From the NCBI GenBank assembly GCA_964616985.1, contig CAZTVF010000017.1, positions 1 through 58,360 of the forward strand: a DNA stretch of 58,360 bases. Direction: 5' to 3'. Shown here in pieces: positions 44,029 to 52,703 of this stretch. Under the pieces are notes generated by a model, which was given only the letters and a program-made list of their open reading frames with translations, ran no database searches and was not told where the DNA came from. Source of the DNA: CAZTVF01 sp964616985 (GTDB lineage Bacteria > Planctomycetota > Phycisphaerae > SM23-33). Every line of letters starts with the position of its first letter. The stretch's first letter is position 1. The position numbers and the translations under genes are program-made.

Positions 44029-44064
44029 TAACTCATTGTTTGAGAGTGAGTTATGTAGCTACAT
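44029..44064. promoter_or_regulatory. AT-rich palindromes upstream of flagellin
   Basis: TAACTCA (44029-44035) pairs with TGAGTTA (44047-44053), spacer 11 bases, followed at once by the perfect 12-base palindrome ATGTAGCTACAT (44053-44064) and CG, giving the TACATCG word also seen upstream of fliK and fliO. The 9+11+9 layout upstream of fliK is matched here by 7+11+7. They lie 80-120 bases before the sigma-28-type promoter in a stretch that is clearly more AT-rich than the genes. The rest of the 43955-44328 gap holds that promoter and the leader. Confidence 0.5.
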
Positions 44065-44145
44065 CGCGACGTTAACCACCTCGCCAGCGCCTTGACTTTC
44101 TAGGTATATTTACTGGTCTCTCCAAAAAAAAGCCCCCGTCCCCCC

Positions 44146-44172
44146 TCAAGTATTTCCCCCCTCCTTCGACAA
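44146..44172 (+). promoter_or_regulatory. Sigma-28 (FliA) type promoter of flagellin
   Basis: TCAAGTAT, 11 bases, TTCGACAA. Spacing and core letters equal those before fliD (TCAAGTTC-N11-CTCGATAA). The predicted start near 44180 gives a long leader of about 150 bases. Confidence 0.75.
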
Positions 44173-44197
44173 TGACGCGTAGAGCAGAGCGTGTTGG

Positions 44198-44262
44198 GCC
44201 TGCAAGAAGTCGCAATGCTCCTATGTGTCGGGTCATGCAGGCTGCGTGAAGTGAAAACATAG
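44198..44262 (+). promoter_or_regulatory. Possible pseudoknot in the flagellin mRNA leader
   Basis: GCCTGCA (44198-44204) pairs with TGCAGGC (44236-44242), enclosing a 31-base loop; CTATGT (44221-44226) in that loop pairs with ACATAG (44257-44262) beyond the stem. That is the topology of an H-type pseudoknot, or two exclusive helices. Two GGA words (about 44281 and in the ribosome site) follow, as CsrA targets often have. Suggestive only. Confidence 0.4.
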
Positions 44263-44328
44263 TGTGGTCCGAGGCTCGGTGGAGGGCCGCGGGATCAAAA
44301 CCTAACTCTTCCATAGGAGAAGAACAGA

Positions 44329-45546
44329 ATGCTAGCGATTAAGAACAACATGATGGCTGCGAACGCCGCGCGGCACTTGGGCCAGAGCTATGAAGCCCTC
44401 GCCAAGAGCACCGAAAGATTGTCCTCCGGCATGCGCATCAACAGTGCCAAGGACGATGCGGCCGGCATGGCAGTGCGCGAACTGGTTCGCGCCGATGTGG
44501 CCGTGCTGAACCAGGGCTCACGTAACGGCCGTGACGCGGTATCCATGCTGCAGACGGCTGAAGGCGCGATGGGCGTCATCGACTCGACGCTGATCCGCAT
44601 GAAGGAACTGGCCGAGCAGGCCGCGACGGGCTCGTACTCCTCCGCCCAGCGCACGATCATGAACAACGAGTACACCGAGCTGGCGAAAGAAATCGACCGT
44701 ATCGCCAGCAGCACTTCGTTCAACGCCATTCAGCTTCTGGCCACCAGCGCCACCTACAAGATCCACCTGGGCTCCAGCGAGACGGTGGACATCGTCGCCG
44801 AGAAGATGGACTCCACGAACCTGGGCGTGAAGGTCGGCCTGGGCACCAAGGAAGCCTATGACAACACCCGCGGCGTGTCCCGCGCGGATGATGCCTACCT
44901 CAGCAGCGCCGAGATCAGCGCCACGGCCAAGATGTTCAAGTTCCGCATGGTCCAGTCGGCCGTCAGTTCGGCCTCGGCCCAGATCAGCGTGAACCTGGTC
45001 GGCTACACCACCACCGGCGTCAGCCTCAATGAGTTGGTTGGCAAGATCAACACGGCTTGGACGGCTGCCGGCAAGACCGGCACGGTCGCCTATGCCCAGT
45101 ATGACACCGACAGCAAGCAGTACAAGCTCCGCCTGGAAAACACCGCTGCCGGCGCCCAGCACCTGAAGGTCTCGGCCTCGGGCATCGCGATCCTCGACAA
45201 CGTCAACGACTTCACCAACGCGGCCAACGGCACGGCCGGCACGAGCCTGACGCTGGCGACGACCTCCGGCGCCACCAGCGCCCTGTCGAAGCTGACCTCG
45301 GCCATCAAGACCAAGGACGCCTACCGCGCCAAGCTGGGTTACCTGATGAACCGCCTTGAGGCCGCCACCTCGGTTATCGACATCCAGTCGGAAAACCTCA
45401 AGGCTGCCGAAAGCCGCATCAGCGACGTGGACGTGGCGACGGAAATGGCCGCCATGACCCGCAACCAGGTGCTCTCTCAGGCCGGCATCAGCATGTTGAG
45501 CCAGGCCAATCAGATGCCGCAGATGGCACTGAAGCTCCTGGGCTAA
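44329..45546 (+). CDS. fliC: Flagellin FliC
   Basis: The filament protein, 405 residues. The N-terminal D0/D1 region (MLAIKNNMMAANAARHLGQSYEALAKSTERLSSGMRINSAKDDAAGMAV) and C-terminal region (AATSVIDIQSENLKAAESRISDVDVATEMAAMTRNQVLSQAGISMLSQANQMPQMALKLLG) are highly conserved; the exposed middle (about 150-310) is short and Ser/Thr/Ala-rich, offering many O-glycosylation sites. TAGGAG lies 9 bases ahead of ATG. It is a single-gene unit with a sigma-28 promoter and a terminator. Its chaperone FliS is encoded at 47819. Confidence 0.98.
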   Translation: MLAIKNNMMAANAARHLGQSYEALAKSTERLSSGMRINSAKDDAAGMAVRELVRADVAVLNQGSRNGRDAVSMLQTAEGAMGVIDSTLIRMKELAEQAATGSYSSAQRTIMNNEYTELAKEIDRIASSTSFNAIQLLATSATYKIHLGSSETVDIVAEKMDSTNLGVKVGLGTKEAYDNTRGVSRADDAYLSSAEISATAKMFKFRMVQSAVSSASAQISVNLVGYTTTGVSLNELVGKINTAWTAAGKTGTVAYAQYDTDSKQYKLRLENTAAGAQHLKVSASGIAILDNVNDFTNAANGTAGTSLTLATTSGATSALSKLTSAIKTKDAYRAKLGYLMNRLEAATSVIDIQSENLKAAESRISDVDVATEMAAMTRNQVLSQAGISMLSQANQMPQMALKLLG

Positions 45547-45648
45547 GAAGCCTTTAGACTCGGAAGGCGGCCCCGGTATTTAACATAACCGACCGCACCC
45601 GAACCCGATACTGTGGGTCGCCTTCCATTAAATTTCAGGGTCGGAGAG

Positions 45649-45697
45649 CCCAAGCCTGCGCAGCTTGCTGCGTGGGCTTGGGACATTTTCATTTTTC
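45649..45697 (+). terminator. Rho-independent terminator after flagellin
   Basis: CCCAAGCC pairs with GGCTTGGG (45649-45656, 45675-45682) around an inner CGCAG/CTGCG stem, followed by ACATTTTCATTTTT. About 100 bases after the stop. A second long-range pair, GGAAGGCG (45562-45569) with CGCCTTCC (45619-45626), lies between stop and terminator. Confidence 0.9.
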
Positions 45698-45710
45698 CTG
45701 CAAACCCGCC

Positions 45711-45737
45711 TCAAGTTCATTCCAAGGCCCTCGATAA
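45711..45737 (+). promoter_or_regulatory. Sigma-28 (FliA) type promoter of fliD
   Basis: TCAAGTTC, 11 bases, CTCGATAA. Best match in the window to TAAAGTTT-N11-GCCGATAA (11 of 16). Predicted start near 45745, about 45 bases before the fliD ATG, and just after the flagellin terminator. Confidence 0.8.
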
Positions 45738-45788
45738 TCCTTATATGCGGAGGCGTCGGTCGCCTCGGCGGCAACTAGAAGGATCGAA

Positions 45789-47798
45789 ATGGCCACCATC
45801 AGCATGTCAGGCGTCTTCTCCGGCATCGACACGTCGAGCATCGTGTCGCAGCTGATGGCTATCAACCGCCAGCCTCTTGACCGCCTGAACGTCCAGAAGG
45901 CCACGGCCCTGACGAAGCAGAACGCCGTGGCGTCGATCGGCACGGTCCTCAAGCAGTTCCAGGATCTCGCCGGGAATCTCAAGGGCATCTCCAATCTCCA
46001 GAAGGTCGATGCCGCCAGCTCCGACGACAAGATCCTCACCGTCTCGGGTGGCACCGGGGCTTCCGAAGGCACCCACTCGATCACGGTTCACCGCATGGCC
46101 ACGGCCGACCGGCAAGTGCAGGCGGGCGTGGCCTCGCTGTCGACCACCCTGGGCGCCAGCGGCTCCTCGGCCCTGAGCACCGCCTCCGCCCCCTCGGCCG
46201 ACGACGTATGGTTCACCACCACGGGCAACGGCGCCACTTACTCGCTTCAGTTCGGCAGCGAGGCGGCCATCACGAATGTCACCTTCGCCGCCGGCACCAC
46301 CTACTCGATCAACCAGGTGAAAGACATCATCAACGTGCGGTCGCAGGCGGTGGCGGGTTACGACGCGGCTTCGGTCGAGGTTGATGGCGACGGCAACGCG
46401 CACCTCAAGATCGCCTCCCGCGGCAACGGCCCGCAGAGCGCGATGACCGCAAGCCTCACCAGCGGCGACGCGGTGACGGAACTGGGCGAGTCGGCCTACA
46501 CCAACACCAGCGGCACCAGCGGGCAGTTCATCTACACCTACAACGGCACGACGCGAACGGTGACGACCGCGGCGGGCACCACCCTGGAAACGCTGCGGGA
46601 CCTGATCAACAACGACACGGCCAACCCGGGCGTCAAGGCGAGCATACTGGAGCACAAGGTGGATAACGACCACGTCTACCACCTCGTGCTCAGCGGCGCC
46701 GCCACCGGCGACAGCCATGCCATCACCGTCGAGGCGGGCACCACGCTGGCAGGCTTCACCGCCGGGGCCAGCTGGACGCAGACGCAGCAAGCCCTCGACG
46801 CGCAGGTGCAGGTGGACGGCTATCCCTCCAGCGGCTGGATCGAGCGCGACAGCAACACCATCACCGACATCATCCCCGGCGCCACGGTCACCCTCCGCGG
46901 CATGGGCAGTGCATCGATCTCGCTGAGCCGCGACACGGGCACGTTGCAGAACAGCCTTCAGAACCTGGTGAACATCTACAACACGATCACCACCACGATC
47001 ACGTCCTATACCGCCTATGACACCAAGAACAAGAAGTCCGGCCTGCTGCAGGGCGACAGCGGCTTGTCGCAGATCCTCTCGTCCATCCGCAATCCGCTGG
47101 TGTCCACGCTGACGGGCTACTCCACTTCGGGACAGACCTTCGCGATGGCCTCGGACATCGGCATCAGCATCGACAAGGATGGCAAGCTCAGCCTCGACGC
47201 CGCGAAGTTCAACGACGCCGTGACGAAGGACTATTCGGCCGTGCTGAGGGTCATCGGCGCGGTGGGCGCGGGCGAGACGACGTCCAGCCGGGTGCAGTTG
47301 ACCTCGGCCACCGGCACCACCAAGGCAGGCTCCTACGAACTCGAACTGGACTACGGCGATCTCGGCAACGTCACTGCCGCCCGCATCCGCGCCCTGGGCG
47401 AGCAGGTCTGGCGGACGATGGAAGTCAACGGCACGACGCTGACCGGGCGGACCGGGACGGCCGAGGAAGGCATGACCCTCACGGCCAGCTGGGATGGCGT
47501 TTCCGCCCATCAGAACGCGACGGTCACCGTGCGTCACGGCCTGGCCAACCAGCTGTACAACACGCTGGAAGGGGCCTTGGACGAGACGAACGGCACGATC
47601 GTCAATCGCAAGAACGCCTACCAGACCCTGATGGACACGATCGGGCGGAACATCAGCAGCATGGAAGACCGCCTGGACGCGCAGGAAAAGAACCTCAAGG
47701 CCCAATATGCTCGGTTGGAAGCGACACTGGCCAAGCTGGACTCGCAGCGGGCGCAGTTCAGTGCTGTCACGGCCAGCGCCAACAGCAGCGAAGAATAG
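45789..47798 (+). CDS. fliD: Filament cap protein FliD (HAP2)
   Basis: FliD caps the filament and folds incoming flagellin. The 669 residues show the N-terminal pattern SGVFSGIDTSSIVSQLMAINRQPLDRLNVQKATALTKQNAVASIGTVLKQF, the FliD_C region (LQNSLQNLVNIYNTITTTI, LLQGDSGLSQILSSIRNPLVS, IGISIDKDGKLSLDAAKFNDAV) and the end RNISSMEDRLDAQEKNLKAQYARLEATLAKLDSQRAQF. Larger than E. coli FliD (468) because of inserted exposed domains. AGAAGGA precedes ATG. Confidence 0.96.
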   Translation: MATISMSGVFSGIDTSSIVSQLMAINRQPLDRLNVQKATALTKQNAVASIGTVLKQFQDLAGNLKGISNLQKVDAASSDDKILTVSGGTGASEGTHSITVHRMATADRQVQAGVASLSTTLGASGSSALSTASAPSADDVWFTTTGNGATYSLQFGSEAAITNVTFAAGTTYSINQVKDIINVRSQAVAGYDAASVEVDGDGNAHLKIASRGNGPQSAMTASLTSGDAVTELGESAYTNTSGTSGQFIYTYNGTTRTVTTAAGTTLETLRDLINNDTANPGVKASILEHKVDNDHVYHLVLSGAATGDSHAITVEAGTTLAGFTAGASWTQTQQALDAQVQVDGYPSSGWIERDSNTITDIIPGATVTLRGMGSASISLSRDTGTLQNSLQNLVNIYNTITTTITSYTAYDTKNKKSGLLQGDSGLSQILSSIRNPLVSTLTGYSTSGQTFAMASDIGISIDKDGKLSLDAAKFNDAVTKDYSAVLRVIGAVGAGETTSSRVQLTSATGTTKAGSYELELDYGDLGNVTAARIRALGEQVWRTMEVNGTTLTGRTGTAEEGMTLTASWDGVSAHQNATVTVRHGLANQLYNTLEGALDETNGTIVNRKNAYQTLMDTIGRNISSMEDRLDAQEKNLKAQYARLEATLAKLDSQRAQFSAVTASANSSEE

Positions 47799-47818
47799 AA
47801 AGTCATAAGGAATCGACC

Positions 47819-48175
47819 ATGAACGGAATCGCCGCCTATCAGGAAAACAAGGTCACCACGCAGAGCAACGGCCGCCTGGTCGTGATGCTGTACGAGGGGG
47901 CCATCAAGTTTCTCAAGCAGGCCATCCTGGAGATCGAGGCCCAGCATTGGATGGAGAAGGGTGTATTCATCAACAAGGCCGCCGCGATCATCGAGGAACT
48001 GAACGTGACGCTGGACATGGAGGTCGGCGGCGAGGTGGCGGCCAACCTCCGCGCCCTGTACCTGTTCATGCTGCGCCACCTCACGCAGGCGAACTTCAAA
48101 CGCGATCCGCAGATGCTCCGCGAGGTCATCGACCTGCTCAACGACCTGCTGAGCGCCTGGAAAGCCATCGCCTGA
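47819..48175 (+). CDS. fliS: Flagellin chaperone FliS
   Basis: FliS holds flagellin unfolded for export. The 118-residue helical bundle begins MNGIAAYQENKVTTQSNGRLVVMLYEGAIKFLKQA, a clear FliS start (Y-x-x-x-x-V-x-T-x-x-x-x-x-L-V-x-M-L-Y-E/D-G-A), and ends MLREVIDLLNDLLSAWKAIA. AAGGA is 7 bases before ATG; the gap to fliD is 20 bases, so they form a unit. Confidence 0.97.
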   Translation: MNGIAAYQENKVTTQSNGRLVVMLYEGAIKFLKQAILEIEAQHWMEKGVFINKAAAIIEELNVTLDMEVGGEVAANLRALYLFMLRHLTQANFKRDPQMLREVIDLLNDLLSAWKAIA

Positions 48176-48180
48176 GCAAG

Positions 48181-48288
48181 ATCCGTAAACAGTAAACGGT
48201 AACCAGGAAGATCGATTCCACCGCCTCGATCTGAGCGAGCAGCGACTCGGGCATCGCTCGCCTTTCTGCGCTGTTGGATCCGAGGCGG
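48181..48288. repeat. Composite intergenic repeat, copy 3, with nested stems
   Basis: After fliS: CAGTAAACGGTAACCAGG (array remnant), then nested arms CCGCCTCG (48221-48228) / CGAGGCGG (48281-48288) and GAGCGA / TCGCTC, and the core GCATCGCTCGCCTTTCTGCGC (about 48252-48272) seen also near 4720 and 7120. The pyrimidine tract of copies 1 and 2 is missing. The gap continues to 48460 with more GATCGA/CGATC pairs and a poor promoter-like TAGAAT at 48387; no gene seen. Confidence 0.75.
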
Positions 48289-48460
48289 ATGACTGGTTTC
48301 TGATCGAGTTCCAACCCGATTCGTCGCTCGCTCTTCGATCGGACTGAACTTCCCCAAAATCCTCTGTCCAATTCGGGTTTGGGGTGTAGAATCAATCGCA
48401 TTCGCAGGCGGAGCATCACGGTTGATGCGCCGTCGCCGCGGCGACAGGAGCACGGATGTC

Positions 48461-49108
48461 ATGAAAGCGCCGATGGCCCCCGATTACTACGACCGCATCT
48501 TCAGCCAGGTCGACGACTACAAGGCCCACTACACGCAAAGCCGCTACTTCGTCCTCTGGACGCAGGTGATCCAGTACCTCCGCAGCGTGGAGCACCCCCG
48601 GATTCTCGAGATCGGCTGCGGGCCGGGACAGTTCGCCAATTACCTCTACGACCAGGGCTTCCGCGACTATCACGGCTTCGACTTCAGCCCAGGCGCCATC
48701 GAGGCTGCCCGCAAGGCCGTGCCCCTGCCCTTTGAAGTCGGCGACGCGATGAACAAGGATTCATTCCGCCACGACTACAACGTCGCCATCGTGCTGGAGG
48801 TGCTCGAGCACGTCACCGACGACCTGGGCGTGCTGGCCAATCTTCGCCGGGGCACGCCCGTCATCTTCAGCCTGCCCACCTTCGACGACGAGGCCCACGT
48901 CCGCTTCTTCACCAGCGCGCAGGACATCGTCAACCGCTACAACGCCCTGATCGACATCAAGCACCTGGTCATGATCCAGCACTGGTTCGTGTGCCTCGGC
49001 GTGGTGCGAACGCCCGGCCAGAAGGCCGCCATCCCGTGCGATTCCAAGGACATCCTCAGCCGCGTGCAGCGCAAGCTCCTGCCGGCTGACCTGTGGGCGA
49101 CCGCCTAG
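48461..49108 (+). CDS. SAM-dependent methyltransferase
   Basis: A 215-residue class I methyltransferase: motif I ILEIGCGPGQF (residues 48-58), acidic end of strand 2 in YHGFDFSPGAIEAARK, then VAIVLEVLEHVTDDLGVL, the typical motif of small-molecule or sugar methylases. AGGAG lies 10 bases before ATG at 48461. As first gene of a module with two glycosyltransferases it probably methylates a sugar on flagellin, but that target is inferred. Confidence 0.85.
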   Translation: MKAPMAPDYYDRIFSQVDDYKAHYTQSRYFVLWTQVIQYLRSVEHPRILEIGCGPGQFANYLYDQGFRDYHGFDFSPGAIEAARKAVPLPFEVGDAMNKDSFRHDYNVAIVLEVLEHVTDDLGVLANLRRGTPVIFSLPTFDDEAHVRFFTSAQDIVNRYNALIDIKHLVMIQHWFVCLGVVRTPGQKAAIPCDSKDILSRVQRKLLPADLWATA

Positions 49109-49122
49109 CAAAGGACGCGATC

Positions 49123-50565
49123 GTGCCCTCGTCAAATGACTATCAACGTGCACTGGAACTCGCCCAGGCCGGCAAGCTCGAAGAGGCTCTGGTGGCGCTG
49201 CAGGCGCATCTCCGCCTCCACGGCCAGGACGACCAGGCCCTCAACGACACCGGCGCCGTCCTTTACTCGCTGGGACGGCTGGACGAAGCGGCCGAGCACC
49301 TCCGCAAGGCGCTGGCCATTCATCCGGCGGCCGCCGAGTCCATGAGCAACCTCGCCGAAGTCTATCTCGCCGCCGGCAAGGCCGACGCCGTGCTGGCGAT
49401 GCTTGACGACTTCGCCCGGGCCGACATCCTCGATCCCGAGATGATCAACCGCGTGGTGCTGGCCTTCATGGACAAGCACGACCACGGCCAGGCCATCGAG
49501 ACAATGTTGCGTTCGCAGCAGCTTATCGCGGGTCAGGAGGCCCTCGACGCGATCATCCAGCGGGTTCGCGCCAGCCGGCCTCGCATCGCCGTCATCCGCG
49601 GCGACTCCCCGCCGGCGGGACTCGATGCCATCCTCCGTTTCCTCCAGCCGCGGTTCGACCTCCGCGTCGTCCGGGGCCTGCAGGAACGTCAGGGCGAAGC
49701 TTTCGCCGAGGCCATCGCCTGGTGCCAGATCGTCTGGTTCGAGGGTTGTGGCCAGGAACTCGTCGCCGCCACGCGTGCAGAGAATGCGGCCAGGATCATC
49801 TGTCGCGTCAATTCCCACGACCCCTGGAGCCAATGGTTCGACCAGGTTCTGTGGGAACGCGTCGCGTGCATCCTTGTCCCCTCGCGGGGCGTGGCCGACC
49901 TGATCGCTCTCCGCGGCGCGCAGTGGGCCGACAAAATCCGGATCGTTCCCTGCGGGCTCGACATCAACGCGATCGTCCCCGCGCCGCGGCAGGGGGGCAA
50001 ACGCCTCGCCTGCATCGACCCCCTGGCGCCGGCCGCCAATTTGCCCCTGCTGCTGCAGTGCCTGGCGGCCCTGCGCCGCACCGGCGACTGGGTCCTTCAC
50101 TTCGCCGGCGTCTTCGGCGACGACGCCTCGCTCGAGCAGTACGTCATGCACATGATCGACCGCCTCGACCTGTCGTCGGCGGTCATCTTCGATGGCTGGC
50201 AGGCGGATCTGCCGGCCTGGCTGGCCGACAAGGACCGGCTGGTCTCCGCCGCCACGTCCGAAGGCGACGTCGAGGCGCTGCTGGCGGCGATGGCCGCGGG
50301 CGTCAAGCCCGTCGTGCATGAGTACCCCGGCGCCGATGACCTGCTGCCCCGCCCGCTGTTGTTCGCCACGGTCGATGAGTTCCGCCGCTGCGTGACCGAG
50401 CCCTACGACCTCGCCGCCGCACGGCGATTCCTGGCTGATCGATACCCGTTGGCGCCGCAGATCGCTGCCGTCAACGACGTGCTGCTGGACCTGGAGCGGC
50501 AGATGGCCGCCCGCGCCCAGGAGGCCGACGCGGCCGTGCCCACCCGCCGAGGAGTTTCCGCATGA
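49123..50565 (+). CDS. TPR-glycosyltransferase (GT-B fold)
   Basis: A 480-residue fusion. Residues about 5-130 are TPR repeats (YQRALELAQAGKLEEALVALQAHL, LNDTGAVLYSLGRLDEAAEHLRKALAIHP, MSNLAEVYLAAGKADAVLAML). The rest looks like a GT-B (GT4-like) transferase: SRGVADLIALRGAQWADKIRIVPCGLDINAI, then VIFDGWQADLPAWLADKDRLVSAATSEGDVEALLAAMAAGVKPVVHEYPGADDLL, the nucleotide-sugar binding half. The GTG at 49123 is chosen because AAAGGA is 9 bases ahead. ATGA overlap with the next gene. The joined TPR could recognise flagellin. Confidence 0.85.
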   Translation: MPSSNDYQRALELAQAGKLEEALVALQAHLRLHGQDDQALNDTGAVLYSLGRLDEAAEHLRKALAIHPAAAESMSNLAEVYLAAGKADAVLAMLDDFARADILDPEMINRVVLAFMDKHDHGQAIETMLRSQQLIAGQEALDAIIQRVRASRPRIAVIRGDSPPAGLDAILRFLQPRFDLRVVRGLQERQGEAFAEAIAWCQIVWFEGCGQELVAATRAENAARIICRVNSHDPWSQWFDQVLWERVACILVPSRGVADLIALRGAQWADKIRIVPCGLDINAIVPAPRQGGKRLACIDPLAPAANLPLLLQCLAALRRTGDWVLHFAGVFGDDASLEQYVMHMIDRLDLSSAVIFDGWQADLPAWLADKDRLVSAATSEGDVEALLAAMAAGVKPVVHEYPGADDLLPRPLLFATVDEFRRCVTEPYDLAAARRFLADRYPLAPQIAAVNDVLLDLERQMAARAQEADAAVPTRRGVSA

Positions 50566-52115
50566 GCGCCGCCCCCGACCTTCCCAAGGTGAGCCTGCTG
50601 ATCAGCACCTTCAACCGCCGCGCGTATCTCGGCGAGGCCATCCGCTGCGCCGTCCGCCAGGATCACCCGAACCTCGAGATCCTGGTCGTCAACGACGGCG
50701 GCCCCGATGTTTCGGACATCGTCGCCGCCCACGGCGAGGGCCGCGTGACGCTCATCCAGAACAAGGAAAACCGCGGCAAGGCGTGCTGCCTCAACCAGGT
50801 CATCGCGATGGCCAAGGGCAAGTACATCGCCTACCTCGACGATGACGACATCCTCTACCCCAACCACGTCTCGAGCCTGGTGGCCGCGCTGGAATCGAAC
50901 CCGCACGCGGGCGTCGCCTACAGCAATCTGTACCGCGTCTCGTTCCGCCTCACTGCCGACGGCAAGCGGGTGGCGCTGGGCAAGTATCTGGAGATCGTCC
51001 GCGATTTCGACCGCTTCTTCATGTTTCACTTCAACCTCGTGCTGCACGTCAGCGTGATGCACCGCAAGGACCTGCTGGAGAAGACGGGACCCTACAACGA
51101 GAAGGTCAAGGTGCTGATCGACTGGGACATGACGCGGCGGCTGGCCTTCTACAGCGACTTCATCCACGTCGACCAGGCGACGGGCGAGTATTCGATCCCC
51201 GAGACCGACAGCGACCGCATCTCCAACCGCATGCGCAAGGACCCCAACGAGTACGAGCGCACGGTGCGGATGATCCGTTCGTCGCGCCCGCCCAAGCCCT
51301 GGCCGAAGGTCAAGGACCTCTCGATCATCTACACCCCGGCACGGATGAACCTGGCCACCGCCGGCGTGCTGGGCGCGATGCGACAGCACACCTTCGTGCC
51401 TTGCCAGGTGTACCTGCCGTTGCCGCAGGCGGACCTGGACGCCCTGGGCAGCAACGAGATGTCCAACCTCGTGCGCGTGCCCGTCGACGAGCGGGCTCCG
51501 CTGCAGACCCGCTTTGATGCGGCCCTGGCCCAGTGCGACGGCGACTGCGTGGCCATCGTGCCCGAGGGCACGCCCGTCGATGAACTCTGGGTCGAGAAGG
51601 CCCTGTACGCCCTGGTCAACAGCAATCAGCCCAACGTGGGCTACCTGATCGCCGGCCCCGCCGACGGCGCGCCCGCCGCCATCCTTCGCCGCAGTGAACT
51701 GCTGGCCGCCCGCCGGGCCAACCCCGCTGCCAGCCTGCGAAGCTCGCTGCTGCGGGCGGGCATTGCCTTGCGCACGGTGGAGACGGCGGAGTTGCCGTTC
51801 ATGTTCGACGACCTGCTGCACACCGCCACCGCGCTGGAAGAAGACGGCGACTGGGCGCGGGCGGCTGAGATCTACGGCAAGCTGCCCGGCAAGTTCGCCA
51901 ACCAGCTGTGGATGAAGGAGCGGACGGCGATGGCGTTGTCTCACCTGGGCTCGCGGGATGAGGAAGTACTGGCGTTGGCCCACGAAGTCAACGCGGCCAG
52001 GTCCACCGTGGACTCGCTGCTGCTGGAAGCGAAGGTGCGGCGTCGCCTGGGACAGTTGGAGACCGCAGCGGGCTTGCTGGAAGAGGCCCGCCGTCGCCTA
52101 GTGTGGAAAGGATAG
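50562..52115 (+). CDS. Family 2 glycosyltransferase with C-terminal TPR-like region
   Basis: A 517-residue protein. Residues 8-230 are a GT-A transferase: VSLLISTFNRRAYLGEAIRCAVRQDHPNLEILVVNDGG, NRGKACCLNQVIAMAKGKYIAYLDDDDI with the metal-binding Asp93-96, and later IDWDMTRRLAFYSDF. A diverged second domain (about 245-415) and TPR-like helices (LHTATALEEDGDWARAAEIYGKL to LETAAGLLEEARRRL) follow. Starts in ATGA overlap with the upstream transferase and ends 3 bases before the TPR gene. Confidence 0.88.
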   Translation: MSAAPDLPKVSLLISTFNRRAYLGEAIRCAVRQDHPNLEILVVNDGGPDVSDIVAAHGEGRVTLIQNKENRGKACCLNQVIAMAKGKYIAYLDDDDILYPNHVSSLVAALESNPHAGVAYSNLYRVSFRLTADGKRVALGKYLEIVRDFDRFFMFHFNLVLHVSVMHRKDLLEKTGPYNEKVKVLIDWDMTRRLAFYSDFIHVDQATGEYSIPETDSDRISNRMRKDPNEYERTVRMIRSSRPPKPWPKVKDLSIIYTPARMNLATAGVLGAMRQHTFVPCQVYLPLPQADLDALGSNEMSNLVRVPVDERAPLQTRFDAALAQCDGDCVAIVPEGTPVDELWVEKALYALVNSNQPNVGYLIAGPADGAPAAILRRSELLAARRANPAASLRSSLLRAGIALRTVETAELPFMFDDLLHTATALEEDGDWARAAEIYGKLPGKFANQLWMKERTAMALSHLGSRDEEVLALAHEVNAARSTVDSLLLEAKVRRRLGQLETAAGLLEEARRRLVWKG

Positions 52116-52118
52116 TCC

Positions 52119-52703
52119 ATGGCGGAAGCCTTCGTTGAAAAATCGCGTCCGACGCAACACTACGAGACGCTCAAGAATCTCGGCGACTGCTATGCGGCGA
52201 TGGGCCGGTGCGGCCAGGCCCTGGAGAGCTACCAGGAGGCGGGCCTCCTGGAGCCCACGTACCCCGGCCACAAGGTAGGCATCGGCGCGGTGGCGCTGCT
52301 GCAGGGGCGGTGGGCGGACGCCCTGGAGGCTTTCCTGGCGGCGCGCGAACTCGACGGCCGCTCGCCGGAGGTGTGGTGGGGGCTGGCCATGGTGCACCAG
52401 GCGCAGAACCTGCACGCCGACGCCAAGAAGCTCTTCGCCAATACCCTCACGCTGGACGCCAACAATCTGGCGGCGCTGCTGGGCCTGTACTACTCCTGTC
52501 GCGAAGCGAATGATTTCACGGGCCTTCAAGGCCCGCTCACGGCCTACCTCGACAAGCACCCCGGCGACGCCGAGGCCCTCCTGTGCCAGGCCGACCTGCA
52601 TCGCCGAGCGAACCAGCCGCAGGACGCCGGCAACACGCTGCTGACCGTCCTGGCCTTGGACCCGTCGAACGCGGCGGCGAAGAACATGCTGTCGCTGCTG
52701 TGA
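52119..52703 (+). CDS. TPR protein, paralog of the pre-flagellin TPR
   Basis: A 194-residue TPR protein (ETLKNLGDCYAAMGRCGQALESYQEAGLLEP, GIGAVALLQGRWADALEAFLAARELD, WWGLAMVHQAQNLHADAKKLFANTLTLD, LAALLGLYYSCREANDFTGLQGPLTAYLDKHPGDAEALLCQADL). It aligns along its whole length with the protein at 43032-43643. Last gene of the glycosylation module. A free TPR partner for the two transferases is the best guess. Confidence 0.82.
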   Translation: MAEAFVEKSRPTQHYETLKNLGDCYAAMGRCGQALESYQEAGLLEPTYPGHKVGIGAVALLQGRWADALEAFLAARELDGRSPEVWWGLAMVHQAQNLHADAKKLFANTLTLDANNLAALLGLYYSCREANDFTGLQGPLTAYLDKHPGDAEALLCQADLHRRANQPQDAGNTLLTVLALDPSNAAAKNMLSLL

